Positions 49,271 to 61,967 are shown, counted from the first letter of the stretch. The stretch is DNA of 64,000 nt from Phlebopus portentosus (GCA_037892935.1 JAYXKI010000005.1:310001-374000), one strand, 5' to 3'. The notes: generated by a model not told the origin, from the sequence alone. Numbers and translations are program-made.

Positions 49271-50233
49271 TTATTGCGCCAAAATACTCCAGAGCTTGTC
49301 CCAAATAACGTGGCCGCCGAGTGTCTCGTCATCAAAATCCTTAGGCGTTCTTAGTCACTCTGAATTGACCCTTCGCCGCATCGGCATCCCGGAACATTGT
49401 TTGAATGGGCCTGATCCAGGATAAGAATAAGGGTTTGTAGAAGTCCGTGAATAGGGTAGCCAAGTCCGGCCTGATGAGCCCAACTAGCACTGATTGTTTC
49501 ACTTCACTGAGTGTGCCGTCATCGTCTGTGTCCCATGTTTTGAGAGCATTCGTCTTTATTTCGACACCATTCGAATAGTGGGTCCCAATCCAGCAAATGA
49601 CGTAAAAGAACGACTCCCAATCAAATATTTCGCGGTGCAGAGGGGTTTCTTTCTCAAGCAGATCTATCGCCATGAAACGACGAGTCCCAGTTCGCCTTCC
49701 ATGATGTCCTTCACTGGTCGGTACCCCGACGGAGGCCAGATCGAAATCAATAAGGACTCCATGTACAGCGCCATCATCACTGTAGCGTACCATCAAGTTA
49801 TGAAGAATGATATTAGGATGGAAAATGCGTGCTTCGCGGATGAACGAGAAATGGTGTGCTTTTCAGAGGAAACAATCAAGATGAGACACACTAGACGAGA
49901 ATTGAACGAACCTCGTACGATGTCCCGGATGGCTTGCTTGAATTGATCCAAGTTCGTCAATCCAAATATTGGATGAAGACGCTCCATGACCATCACACGG
50001 CAGATGCGATTCCCAGCTTCATCAAGAATTGTCAGAAGCTCCTTTGCACTGAATCGAAAAATCCGTTCTTTCTTCAAATCGTCAATCTCTTTGGGAGGTA
50101 TTTTGACCATCAGGAGGGAATATGCGAGCTTCCTGTTGCCGTACTTCTGTCTATGCTTAGTTTGGGTGTCGAGCTTCAACAGTAGGTTCCTTGACGAGGA
50201 GAAACTAGTACTTGGCTTTGGCAGCCCGGTCAT
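49271..50233 (-). pseudogene. FunK1 kinase E, 5'-truncated, frameshifted near its end
   Basis: It begins like B (LKLDTQTKHRQKYGNRKL) and lacks the ATP-binding half. It contains the intron, then VLIDFDLASVGVPTSEGHHG and the C-lobe. The C terminus changes frame after RVTKNA (about 49345), where about four bases are missing compared with relatives; it then reads DFDDETLGGHVIWDKLWSIL with a stop at 49271-49273. A plus-strand kinase tail remnant follows at 50186-50257. Confidence 0.78.
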
Positions 50234-50257
50234 CCGTAAGAATTTCGTGATCGAGCG
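50186..50257 (+). pseudogene. Plus-strand FunK1 C-terminal remnant (next to E)
   Basis: Reads LDEEKLVLGFGSPVIRKNF, a decayed form of the FunK1 C terminus on the opposite strand to E. Confidence 0.55.
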
Positions 50258-50554
50258 TACACTCTCAGGGAAGATAGAGTAAGCATCTTACTTACGTTAT
50301 AGAGATACATTCAGCCTGTAATGTATTTTGACTATGTTTTAGATGCGGACTCCAGAAATGAAGAAAAGTGAAATCTATGTGCAGAAAGGAACGATGGTAT
50401 TCCAGGAGCTCATATCCAATAAATAACCCGATTGTATTATTGCTGGAGGATTGTCTACGAGTTACAGCTCGAAGAGCAAGTCAAGTTACGAATTGAGTGT
50501 GGGGCGCAGACGTTAAATCTGATTCTACAAGACCCAGAACGTCTTGATCCACAG
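50258..50554. repeat. Unit spacer between E and F
   Basis: Close match to 28251-28546 and 62985-63298. Non-coding. Confidence 0.65.
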
Positions 50555-52813
50555 TCAGTTCTTTAAAGTCTTCCAGATCCTGTCCCAAGTAACGATCCCT
50601 CCAATTGTCTCCTCGTCAAAGTCCGGCGTATCACGTCCAGGGTTTGCAGCCTTAGCATCCTCGAATTTGTTCCTTGCTTGATCGGCAGCAAGAAACATCG
50701 ACTGCATGTCAGCAATCCATGAGGAGACTAGCGGCTTATAGAAGTCCGTAAACCGGATGCGTAAGTTTGGTCGAGAATGCCCGAATAGCACTGATTGTTT
50801 CACTTCACTGAGTGTGTCGTCATCGTCTGTGTCCCATGTTTTGAGAGCATTCGTCTTAATTTCGACGCCATTCGAATAGTGGGTCCCAATCCAGCAAATG
50901 ACGTAAAAGAGCGACTCCCAATCGAATCTTTCGCGGTGCAGAGGGGTTTCTTTCTCAAGCAGATCTATCGCCATGAAACGACGAGTCCCAGTTCGCCTTC
51001 CATGGTGTCCTTCACTGGTCGGAAGTCCCACAGAGGCCAGATCGAAATCAATCAAGACTCCATGTACAGCGCCGTCATCACTGTCGCGTACCATCAAGTT
51101 ATGAAGACTGATATCACGATGGAGAATGCGTTCTTCGCTCATGAACAAGAAATGGTGTGCTATTCCAAGGAAACAGTCAGAACGAGACACATTGAACAAA
51201 AGTCAAACGAACCTAGCACGATGTCCCGGATAGCTTGCTTGAAATTGTCCAGGTTCGTCAATCCAAATATTGGATAAAGGCGCTCCATGACTATCACACG
51301 GCAGATCCGATTCCCAGTCGCGTCAAATTCCTTCAAGCTATCATCGTTTTCCGTTCTCCATTGAAAAGACTCGTCTTTCCTCAAATTGTCAATATCTTTC
51401 GCTAGTTCCACCATTGGTAGGGCCTCAGCAAGACTCCTGTTGCCGTATATCCTTCTATGATTAGGATCGGCGTCGAGCATCGATAGCTGATTTCTGCCCT
51501 TCTCCAAGATCTCTGCCTCCGAAGGTCGTCGCGCTGCGGGCCAGCTAATTTTGACTGCAAAAACCTTCTCGTTTGCAACTTCGTAGCCCAGAAATACTGC
51601 CGTTCCTCTACTGATCAGCCCATATGGGCGGCGCCTACCGATTTCTGAGACGAGATATAGTTCACGCTTGCCAAGGTTCTTTCCCGCCGGATCCAAGATT
51701 CTGAGATCAAGTGTGAACAAAATGTTGTTTGTTCCTTCGATTCCGGAGCCTCGGTGATCGATTTCACATCCAGGAATTCATTTCCGTCAGCCTCTTGAGA
51801 AGCAGCACATATGTGTATAAGTCGTCAACAAAGCTGAACTCCTCCGAATACACTGGTCCAGCTCGGTCATAATACGCTAGAGTCAATTTGCCATCTATTA
51901 TAAGGAATTCCAGGACGCGCCGTCGATTAGGAACAGCTGAGACTTGATCTACAGCATATTTCCCGCCGCTCAGCAGCAGATCGGAGCGCACCTCGCCGAA
52001 CTTGAACCCCTTCTGGCTACTTGTCTCGCTAACTTCTAGCACCTTTCGTTTTGGTGCAGGAGTGGCTCGTATTCTTGCACCACTGCTGTGAGAAACGGAC
52101 ATTGAAGATGAGTGCGATTTATGGATCTCCGGAGCAGCTTCTACGTTTGAGCTACTCCCGCCATCCCGAGATGGCGACGTGTATACGAATGGATGATCAG
52201 ACACCGAAGACTGACCAATCTTTATTTCGTTCTGACGGATCTTGAACTCGACAGCAACCTTGATGTCTTTCCACTGCCAGGAAACACTTACACCACCACT
52301 CTGGCGTGGTCCAGAATCATTGTAAGTCTTCCAATTACCGTTTACAACATCCGGATGTGCACTGCTGACGGCGACAACGTCAGGCTTGCGCTTGCTCCCG
52401 CACAAGCCCTCTATTAAATGCGGATCGTTTCGAGCGAAAAGAATAGTCCGGGTCTTTAATTGCGAAATGATGTGATTTGTTAAATCACAAAATGGCCCAT
52501 AGCGAAGTGTCTCGAAAGTCACGCCCTTGCAGTAATTATTGCGCAATTGCAAGACGACTGGATTAGATGCAATAGTATGCACGAAAGCATTCTTTACATC
52601 AAGGTCGTCTTCGGACACTCCGAGGCGGACAAGGAAATCCCTGAGAGGACGAGTTACGGAATCCTGTAGGTCCATTTCGTTGTACTTGTCGGTGATCTCG
52701 ACATTGGCAACGAAGTTAGAACCTCCAGAATATGCCGAGGCAGTTCCTCCCACCGGTGTGGCGGGTCTCGGGTCATTAGCTGAAGAAGCAGGACGATAAT
52801 TCGAATCAGACAT
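50555..52813 (-). CDS. FunK1 kinase F (full length, one frame problem)
   Basis: The only full-length minus-strand kinase here. The ATG at 52813 (MSDSNYRPASS) fits the start of kinase A; an upstream in-frame ATG at 52912 exists. The N-terminal region has FARNDPHLIEGLCG and KPDVVAVSSAHPD. The kinase part has RPYGLISRGTAVFLGY, VFAVKISWPAARR (ATP lysine), RILHRDISLHNLM and VLIDFDLASVG, ending in WDRIWKTLKN. An intron near 51165-51210 joins VLG to AHHFLF as in A. Between EMNSW (about 51770) and FTLDLRILDPAG the frame changes. This could be a short intron or a one-base insertion; I could not decide. The protein is quite diverged from A, so it is an older paralogue. Confidence 0.75.
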
Positions 52814-53073
52814 GTTGTTGGTGAACACACCAGTCCTAAATGCCCTGCTATTTATACTTTTCACGACCTGTCGCGCACGGACCTTCGATTGCGCCTCATA
52901 AACTTGAAACAATCGATGTCCATTCTAGTTGGCCACATATTGCGCTACCACACGCCACTTGATAAAGATCAAGTGGCTAAGATGGTATGCAGAAGTTTGT
53001 GTAAACAATCGTTTTTGGCGAGTTCTGTTTATTTCGTGTCCAACGAAATGAAATAGCAGGCTGAAGATAAAAA
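52814..53073. other. Intergenic spacer
   Basis: Short region between kinase F and carboxypeptidase copy 2. No gene is seen. Confidence 0.4.
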
Positions 53074-55213
53074 TCACGTAGAAGTCAAAGTCTCTCCCTT
53101 CATCGCTTGCTCAAAGAACTGCAGCGAAGCCTGTCCGGTCGCGAGCCCCGTATAGTTATACGCCGGCACTTCGTGTCCCGCGCCGAACACACGAATGTAG
53201 GAAAAGTTACCAGCATTCTTGACTAGTCCTGCGACGTTCCCCGCGACTGTATAGTTTGCGAAGTTTTGCTGGGAGTAAGTCGAAGTGTACTGCGTGTTGA
53301 GATTGTTGACCTGTACAGAGATCAGCCGAAGTCAAACGTGGAAGCGAGAAAAACAAAGCAGACGGACCATCACTTCTACTCCCATGTAGTTGAGGATGAA
53401 GTCTGCGTCACCATCATAAATGACCGTTCGAACCTACAGGTAATGAACGGATAAGCCACAAATTCAGAATACGCGAAATCTTCGCTGAAACGCTTACTCC
53501 GCCGTTAATGACAGCTTCCAAGTCCGGAGCTGAATTCCGCATCCAGTCACCTGTTATGTCGAAATTCGCATGTACATCTTCATTCTCATCCATCCAAACT
53601 GATTTCGCTCCGATCTTCTTCCTGAATCTCGGAATTAGCGTGCTGACGCGTGTCTAGATAAATTTTGACTGCGCACATAAATGTTTGGTTCGTTAAGAGC
53701 GGGTTGATATCCGGTGGATACGGTGCGTCGCCCGATTCTCGTACGTCATATGGGTCTACATCACCTCCAGTCGGCGCAAGAACATTGTTCAAGCAGTAAA
53801 GGTAAGAGGCCTCGCAGACTTCATTAGTTCCATTGGTATAGCAATTCGTGATCTATAAAAATTTAAGTCGACAGGAGAACATGAAGTGCGCAAAGCACGG
53901 CACTGACCTGGTCCCTGCATCCACCCTGATCATAAAACGAGCTGTTTGCTGCGGCAATCATGCTGCTGTTGGCAGTGGCCCTGTACGGATTCGAACCTGC
54001 ATAATTCGCGTATTCTGCATACTGATGCAATGGGTCGGTGAGACCGTTACCGACTCCGAGGGTCTTGAAGTTCAGTGTGATACCGGAGATCGAACCGTTT
54101 GCAATCGCGTCATTTTGCCGAAGGAAATGATGAGCGAATGCAGGTCCGTAGTGTCCACCATAGCTATTGGCAGGAGTCAGCTATGACATGTCTCGGGCAA
54201 TCAGCTGTCTGACTTACGACTCTGTCCATAACGCAAGTTCGTTCTTTGCGAATGGAGAGAAAGCCGGATCCGCGTAGAAAATCTGAAGCATGTTCCAAAC
54301 AGCAACTGCTGCCTCCTTGGCGCTAGAAACGTTCTTCTGGCCATATGAATAACCGACGCCAACTGTTCAAAAACATTAGTCTGGCATTGAGGATAGAGAT
54401 CATTGTAAGAATCCAACCTGGCTGGTCAATGTAGAGCCTGATAAAGCATCTCTATAGTCAATAGCGTAATCACCTCGAACGGATATGGGACTTACATATT
54501 GACATTGTTATTCCAGGAGTATGGGTTTAAAGACGTAGACGTCCCATTAGCGTCTATGCGGCACGGCTGAGTGGAGAGTTAGTAAGCGCAGCTCCAACGT
54601 ACGTTGAAAGCCCGACTCACTCCGTTTTCCTGGAAGAGACCCAGCATAGAAGATGACCCGGGCTAGGGGAAAGAATGAGACACTCTGATCATAAATGTCT
54701 AAGGTAAAGCGGGATCTTACTCCACCGTTTAGCCAAATTGCAACAGGAGCGGAAGCAGAATTGTTTCTCGCGGCAAAGAACCACCACCTACCAAAGAGTA
54801 TAAGATACGGGAGAAACCGACACAAATAAAAATCTTTACTGACCACATATGCTGGTTCTTCGTCAAATCAGCGTAACCAGAAGCTTGGAAGATGCCAGGG
54901 GTCGTCTCTGCAAGACATGGGGAAAACAACGGTTAATCGCATTGGTCTTGAAAGCGAACGCAGTAAGTTCACCACAAACACCCGAGTTGTTCACGTAGCG
55001 CATCGTGCCTGCCTTGACTGCTCGGGAGCTCAACGATCCGGCATCGGCCCAATCAATCGGTTCCGGGGTTCTCGCGATCTTGGTCCACCTTGGGACTAAC
55101 TCGTCCTGACTAAGGTCATCGCTTGCCTTAGAAACTAAGGCAGCAGATACTGAGGATAAAAGCGCGAGACCAACTAGGGCGAAAGCGAAGCTGAAACGTG
55201 AGATAGAAACCAT
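53074..55213 (-). CDS. Serine carboxypeptidase, peptidase family S10 (copy 2)
   Basis: Paralogue of the gene at 5385-7552 with the same exon layout. The ATG at 55213 gives a signal peptide (MVSISRFSFAFALVGLALLS), then MRYVNNSGVC, NSASAPVAIWLNGG (about 54730), the split serine elbow (ESYGGHYGPAF region, about 54150-54235), GVGNGLTDPLHQY (about 54045), the Asp block YDGDADFILNYMG (about 53385-53430) and VFGAGHEVPAYNY (about 53160). The end is KGETLTST, stop 53074-53076. Both copies share the intron inside the active-site motif, so they arose by gene duplication. Probably secreted. Exon limits are approximate. Confidence 0.85.
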
Positions 55214-56268
55214 GGCTGAATCAAAGTCCAAGCCCTAGTCCTACGAATAGAGGGTGTACTTGCGCATGGAAAGGACCGTTGTTTATAACACTGAGAATAG
55301 GAGACAATTAAATTAGGAGACAATTAGATGAGGTTGTCTCGGAGTCCTCTGTTTTGCTCAGACGCGTTTTATTCATGAGGTCTTGAATCTGGATTTGTTC
55401 CGCGGATGACAGAAACCAAACCTTCCCACCCGAGAGACCCAAAAGCGTAGAGCAATGCGACTTTCCCGCCATATCCGATTAATGAATGCGGTCAGGAAAC
55501 GGAAACATGACTTTGAGATACGGGAGAAATTGAGACACCCGTCCACTGCCACATATGAGCAATCTCAGAAGGCAAAACTGCAAAGCTGAAGAGTTCTTTT
55601 TTTACCAGCACATCGTGCATCGGGTCACCAGAGATATGCTCGGGTTTTCATCTTATTGGTTCGCGTTTGTAGGTGAAAGCATGTAGGAGAGCCGATGGTG
55701 AATCAAGAAGAAAACGCGGGGCGGGGCGCTGATGTTTGTTTGGATGGATAAGAGACGTAAACACGTACAAACAAATGCAAAGATGGATTCTTGACTTGTT
55801 TCGGAACTCCCTTTCAACCCACGCTCTGGAACATGTCGTACACGGGAATTAAAAACTCCTATATGCAAGTACGTTCCGTTCATTTGAAGATCCATAGTAA
55901 TCTAACAGTATCAGTCTTTATGATCGATTGAGAAGCAACTTGAATATGGCAGATTGATCAGGGAGACTCAAAGTACGGAATGACCAAACAAACTATCGAA
56001 CTACATACCAGCGAATTATAGTAATAACTGTAATATTAATAAGATGACTTACGTTCTTTATCAGATATTCGGCGTAGTAAGAGCAATGAAATAGTCGTAA
56101 GTTACTTGTAATTTAAATGAGTAGCGGAAGCCAGGAAAAAGAAGGATATGCTTTATGCACGATGGAGAAAGATTTCGATCATTGAGTCAAGATTGAGCCT
56201 CCCCTCCTTTGTCCTCTATCAAAGCAGATCGGCATACTCGTTCAAGCCTTTCACGAGAGCCTTCACTC
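55214..56268. other. Intergenic region
   Basis: About 1 kb without a supported gene, AT-rich towards 56100. Short frames (55653-55895) lack motifs. The second duplicated block begins at about 56269. Confidence 0.45.
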
Positions 56269-56750
56269 GCGCGATGAGCGTGCTGACTACGCCTCAGTCT
56301 TTGACGCCCCCACCTGGTTCTGCGCCTGGTCCCGTGCGCCCACCCATCACGCGTGTTCATTCGCAGATATCGCTCGCTGACTCACAAAGTATAAGCTCGG
56401 CGAGTATGAATGCGAACCAACGGTCCAAGTTCTTCGCGTTCCGGAACTGGAGCGAGGCGTGGAAGAGTCGGGATAGCTTTGCACCCTCGGGGGTGATGTC
56501 TTCTTCGGGGAGCGTGATGGATATGCAGTGAGGTTCTCGTCTTTGTAGATAGATGACGGTTGATTTGGGGAGCAACGCTCCTTCTATCCGACATAGTCAA
56601 ATCTTCCCCCGACGCGCGTCGGTGTCTGTCGACTGCGACGTCCCGTCCCGCGGACTCGACCGACCGAAGAAAAAGAAGGGCCTTGCGAAGATCTGGGGGA
56701 TGGTCAGAGGCAACAAAGGCTCGAAGAGCGAAGCTCAAGTGAATAGGTTG
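56269..56750 (+). pseudogene. Copied fragment of the low-complexity gene (16131-20104)
   Basis: Matches 18310-18596 and then 18672-18855 of the source gene (RAMSVLTTPQSLTPPPGS; FFAFRNWSEAWKSRDSF; MTVDLGSNAPSIRHSQ; KKKKGLAKIWGMVRG). The intron and about 45 bp of exon are deleted between the two parts. After GSKSEAQ it jumps to sequence matching 21204 onward. It has no start or end of its own, so it is a by-product of segmental duplication. Confidence 0.9.
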
Positions 56751-57219
56751 TAGTACATATGTACATTCGGATCCGAGCACCGAGATAACAGTGGCTGCTT
56801 CCGCCTTACACTGGACAAGTACGGTGTCCACAGTCATAATGCCGTTTCTTCAAAAGCGTCCGTCTTTATTTCGATGCCGTTAGAATTATGGGAGCCGATC
56901 CAGCAAATGACATAGAAGAATTAATGCTTCCCAGTCTAGTGTTTCTTTGCCATTCTTCGTGTTGACAGAGGCCAGATCAAAATCGATCAGGACTCCATAT
57001 ACAGTGTCGTCGTCATTGTAGCGCACCAGCAAGTTATGAAGATTACTGTAATATCCTTTTGGGAGATTTGCTGTTTGTTTTTAGTCAATATGCCTGTTTG
57101 ACCGCACGATGTCACTATTACTCTGCACATAAGATCTGCCATCTCAAAGTTCATATTTTGCATGCTCTGCTCCAATAAGGATGCTTCGTGTATTTCTGGA
57201 CCTCTCCTACTTCAACAAG
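56750..57219 (-). pseudogene. Degenerate FunK1 fragment (copy of 21204-21693)
   Basis: Nearly the same as the source apart from small indels (for example a deletion near 57103). Retains the VLIDFDLAS region on the minus strand. The tail duplication present in the source (20915-21104) was not copied. Confidence 0.65.
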
Positions 57220-57487
57220 CACTATGGACAATTTAGATTTTACATCGGATGATAAATGGATTGATATGTAATTTGACATTTTCAATATCATTATGCATGT
57301 CCTCATTTGGGATATTTAGAATATCATCAAAGCAGATATTCTGATTGACCAAACTTTTAGGGATATTTGCTTTGATGATATTCTAAATATACCAAATGAG
57401 AACATGCATCATGATATTGAAAATATCAAATTACATATCAATCCATTTATCATCCAATGTAAAATATATACTAAATTGCCCGTAGTG
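57220..57487. mobile_element. Foldback element with CACTA-type ends, copy 2, uninterrupted (268 bp)
   Basis: Starts CACTATGGACAATTTAG and ends with the near-complement CTAAATTGCCCGTAGTG. Arms of about 110 bp surround a short loop (about 57338-57373). There is no coding capacity. It sits about 120 bp upstream of kinase A'. It is the uninterrupted counterpart of 21694-24128. Confidence 0.8.
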
Positions 57488-57610
57488 ACGTGAAGGGGTG
57501 TGACGGCGATCGTGACGCGCATGATGATGATTGAATGCACGTGATGCAGAAGACGAACACGTGCACGTGCCGTCAACGCGGCCTCGTTCTCATCATCCAC
57601 CACCATCACC

Positions 57611-60137
57611 ATGGCCGATAATAACTTACCGCCTCCTGTGACTCCCAAGAAAGGCAGAATAAGCAAACCTCTTAATCCTTCGGACTTCGCAACACCAGCC
57701 GGGCGTACCGTCTCATCTTATACTAGCTTCGAAGGTTTCGTTGCGGATCCTCAAACCGCAGCAAAGTACGACACGATCGATCTAAAGCTCGCGAAACTTA
57801 TTCCTCTGGACGCCTTCCTACTTGGCTTAGGAGTGCCAGAAGAAAGCTTAAGGGCCGAGGATCCGCTATTAGCTCTGTCGCATCGAGTGGAGAAGTCCTG
57901 AACAAGCGGGACCAGTACTGCGCAAAGGTGACCGCGGAGGCGCAACGATACCGGACGTTTTGCGATTACTCGAATTATATTATCTCGAAATTCGAATCCA
58001 AGCGCATTCTTTTCGCTCGAAACGATCCGAGACTCCTCCCGGGGCTATGCTCACTCTCTTTGAAGCCTGACGTTGTCGCCCTCAGCAGCGATCGGCCCGA
58101 CATTGCGAACGATCAGTGGACGAAGTTTTCCACTCGAGGGCCAGTCAAGAAACAGGTTTCATGGTTGTGGAAAGACGTGAATATTGTAGCGGAGTTCAAG
58201 AAGTATCATGAAGTGATACAATGCGAAGAGACGAATGTCAAGTGGACGCTCAATCCCGTGACTCATTCTGACAACGAAACAATACCACCTTTAGCAGATC
58301 AGCACAGCGAGACTGATTCTCGTGACCATGATATTGCTGCTGCGGTTTCGCAATCTTCGAAGTCCGGATCTCGGGGTGGCGGCGGCGCTATCGTCGTACC
58401 AGCAGGACCCGTGATACCAGTCCCGCCAATGTCGACTTCCATGTCTGTCGCGACCTCAGTTTCAGAAGGGAGAAAGAGGATGATAGAAGAAGCCGATGAA
58501 AGGGGTTTTGAACCTCATAAAAAGCTTAGACCATCGACGACAAAAGCCATTGTGCGTCGTGATCTGATAATCGACGGTGCAAAGTATGCCGTCGAGCAGC
58601 TGTCCTTCGTGCCTAGTCGAAGACACGCACTCGAATTCCTCATACTGGACGCTAAATTATATCTTGCGTATTATGATCGAGCTGGACCGGTTTATTCGTA
58701 TCCCTTCTACTTCGCCGAGGACATATACCGATTCGTGTTGCTTATGAAAAGGCTGGCCGAAATGAATAGTTGGGAAATGGGCTTCCTCGAGAATCTGAAA
58801 GATGCCGAAGTACCGGCAACCGACATCGTCCAGGAGTTATTGTCCCAGGGCAACAAAGAATCGCCAGCCAGCCCCAGCCCGTCGACATCCTCTCCCGACT
58901 CGGCCTCTGATCTACCGAGCGATATAAATGCATTACAGAGTGCAGAGAAGGAGAAACCTGGAGACATACCTCCCGAAACCCTCGAGGCAGTAAAAACCAT
59001 AAAGTCGGGGCAGCACTTGTTTAAACTGGAAATTGACATGCTCGTGGTATACCTTATATCAGAAATAGGAGGGCGTCGTCCATATGGGCTGGTCAGTAGG
59101 GGGACTGCAGTGTATATGTCGTATTATCCTGAAAAGAGAGCTCTGGTTGCGGTCAAAATCAGTTGGCCGGCGGCAAGACGGCTTTCGGAGGTGGAGATAT
59201 TGAAGAAAGCGCGGGCAGTGCTGCGGAAGGTCGACGCGGATCCTAATCTAAAGCAGAAATACGGTGATAGGAAGCTCGAAGAGTCCTTGCCTTTCATAAT
59301 CGGACAAAAGGACATCGACGATCTGAAGAAGAAATGGTCATTCAGATGGGTGACGCAGAGGTACTACACGAACTTTGACGAGGCGTGGAATCGTATCTGC
59401 CGAGTAATAATTATGGAACTCCTCCGTCCTTTGTTCTCAGTAACGACGTTGGATCAGTTCAAGGAAGCGATTCGGGATATTGTACTAGGTGAGCATAGTA
59501 GCCATCGGGTGAGCCTTGAGCTGACGGCCTTTCCTGCCCAGCCCATCATTTCCTGTTTAACAGTGAAGCTCGAATTCTCCACCGCGATATTAGCCTTCAT
59601 AACTTGATGGTTCGCTATTATCCTGCTAGTGACAAGATCCACGGTGTTCTCATCGATTTTGATCTCGCTTCACTGGGTTTACCGACCCCCGAAGGACACT
59701 TTGGAAGGCGAACGGGAACTCGCCCTTACATGTCGATAGATTTACTCGAGACAGAAACTCCTCTCCATCTTGAAAGGCATGATTGGGAATCGTTCTTTTA
59801 CGTCATATGCTGGATCGCATCCCATTATTCTAACGGCGATCAAGTCGAAACCGAGGCATTTAAAGAGTGGGACGAACCCGATGACAATAAACTCAGGTCC
59901 ACCAAGGAAGCGTTACTATTCGGGCATAGCAAACCAAACTTGAATGTTCTATTCACAGACTTCTATAAGCCATTATTCTTGTCCTGGATCAGACCCATCC
60001 AGATAATGTTTCGAGATGCCGATCTAGCGAGGGGTGACTTCATCGTGACCCCGAACGCAAATCCTGAGGATTTCGATGAGGAGACACTTAGTGGCCATGT
60101 TACCTGGGAGAAGTTCTGGGGGATTATAAAACAATGA
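57611..60137 (+). pseudogene. FunK1 kinase A' (duplicate of A, one-base frameshift)
   Basis: Duplicate of 24253-26777. The ATG at 57611 gives MADNNLPPPV (one extra Asn codon). A run of three C in A (GATCCCGCT) is two C here (GATCCGCT, about 57860), which shifts the frame and ends the protein after about 95 residues. From 57928 on the frame is open again to 60137, with the same intron (about 59489-59541) and all kinase motifs (VAVKISWPA, ILHRDISLHNLM, VLIDFDLASLG, GIIKQ). Identity to A is almost complete up to about 59685, drops clearly over roughly the next 250-300 bp (kinase C-lobe), and then rises again. The frameshift could be real or an assembly error. Confidence 0.85.
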
Positions 60138-60630
60138 TCGTGGCGGAGCGACTGTAGTTTCACAGGTCCATATTATTTTTACATGATTCTCTTCTCTTTT
60201 TTATCCTTCAATACAGAACTCTAACTGCTATCGCGTTCTAAACCGTGTATTTTGTCATCTGCTTTGCTTCGCTGTTTTGTATCAGTGTTATGTACTGTTA
60301 TTTTAGAGCATTGCTGTAATATGCACTACATCGACGACCCGGACACGACCTATCTAGAACTTTATGTCCCATTTGAGTGATTATACTCGTTTTTTCGATG
60401 ACCTGAAGTCATTTTGTGATCGAAAACTCGGGATAGATTGTAGTCATCCTGTACATTAGGAACCCTTCAACGCCTGTAGTATGCTGGGCTATGCTTAAGC
60501 AATAGCTTTGGAGAATCTCCACGAGTTACTGTGTATAGTTCGGATAGCAAGACAGCTTACGAATTACTGTAAGTACGCAGCGGAGACGGTAAATCCGATC
60601 CTACAAGACCCAGTCCACCCCAGTCCACCA
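60138..60630. repeat. Convergent spacer (copy of 26778-27255)
   Basis: Same order of sequence as in block 1 with a few small indels. Non-coding. Confidence 0.7.
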
Positions 60631-61552
60631 TCATTTCTCCAAAATCTGCCAGAATTTGTCCCAAGTAATGTGACCACCGAGTGTCTCATGAAACACAAGC
60701 GTGTCATCGTCTTTAGGGTTTGAAGCCTTAGCATCCTCGAATTTCTTCCTTGCTTGGTCGGCAGCGAGAAACATCGACTGCATGTCTGATCCACGACAAG
60801 ACTAGCGGCTTATACAAGTCCGTAAACAGGATGCGTAAGTTTGGTCGGGAAAGCCCGAATAGCACCGCTTGTTTAGAGCAGACGAGCAACTTGTCCACGT
60901 CCGTGTCCCATTCCTCAAAAGCATCCGTCTTTATTTCTTCACCATTTGAATAGTGGGTGCCAACCCAGCAAATGACGTAAAAGAATGCCTCCCAGTCAAA
61001 TCTTTCGAGGTGCAGAGGTGTTTGTCCTCTGAGAAGTTCCTTTGACATGAAACGCCGAGTCCCAGTTCGCCGTCCGTGGTGTTCTTCGCCGCCTGGTTCC
61101 CCATCAGAAGCCAGATCAAAATCAATAAAAACTCCATGTATAGCGCCGCCGTTATTGTAGCGCACCATCAAGTTATGGAGGCTGATGTCACGATGGAAAA
61201 TTCGTGCTTCGCAGATGAACGAGAAATGGTGTGCTATTCCGAAGAAACAGTCAAGACGAGACACACTAGACGAGAATTAAACGCACCTAGCACGATGTCC
61301 CGAATAGCTTGCTTGAAATGGTCCAAGTTCGTCAATCCAAATATTGGATGAAGGCGCTCCATGACTATCGCACGGCAGATACGATTCCCAGCTTCATCAA
61401 GATTTTCGGAAGCTCCTTTGCACTGAATCGAAAAATCCGTTCTTTCTTCAAATCGTCAATCTCTTTGGGAGGTAATTTGACCATCAGGAGGGACTGTGCA
61501 AGCTTCTGTCGCCGTACTTCCGTTTATGCTTAGTTTGGGTGTCGAGCTTCAA
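60631..61552 (-). pseudogene. FunK1 kinase B' (duplicate of B position), truncated and frameshifted
   Basis: 5'-truncated kinase in the same position as B. The first ~150 bp (3' end) are nearly identical to B, up to CATGTC at about 60786. There a small deletion shifts the frame and the sequence becomes clearly different from B, closer to D (GEPGGEEHHGRRTGTRRFM). It keeps ARIFHRDISLHNLM and VFIDFDLASDG. It lacks the ATP lysine half. A further one-base loss near 61402 (AAGATTTTCGG against AAGAATTTTCGG) breaks the upstream frame. Confidence 0.75.
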
Positions 61553-61640
61553 CAGTAGGCTCCTTGACGAGGAGACACTAGTACTTGGTTTCGGCAGCCC
61601 GGTCACCTGTGAGAATTTCGGGGGCATTATAAAACAATAA
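61553..61640 (+). pseudogene. Plus-strand FunK1 C-terminal remnant (next to B')
   Basis: Reads LDEET.VLGFGSPVTCENFG then GIIKQ and a stop at 61638-61640, the same C-terminal residues as kinase A'. Opposite strand to B'. Confidence 0.7.
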
Positions 61641-61967
61641 TCTTGATCGAGTGACTTTATCGCACTCTCTCGGAAAAGATAGAGTAAGCATCTTATGTTA
61701 TAGAGGCACATTCATTTCATAGCCTGTAATGTATTTTGACTATGCTTTTGCTACAGCCTGCAGAAATGAAGAGAAGTGAAATTGTTGCGGGGAAAGGAAC
61801 GATGATATTCCAGGAGCTCGTATCCAATAAATAAACCGATTGTATTATTGCTGGAGGATCTGAGCGCCTACGAGTTACAGCTCGAAGAATTAGACAGCCT
61901 ACGAATTAATTCTGTGACGCGGACGATAAATCTGCCTCTACAAGACCCAGAACGCCTTGATCCACAG
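61641..61967. repeat. Unit spacer between B' and G
   Basis: Matches 28251-28546 and 62985-63298 with small changes. Non-coding. Confidence 0.65.
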
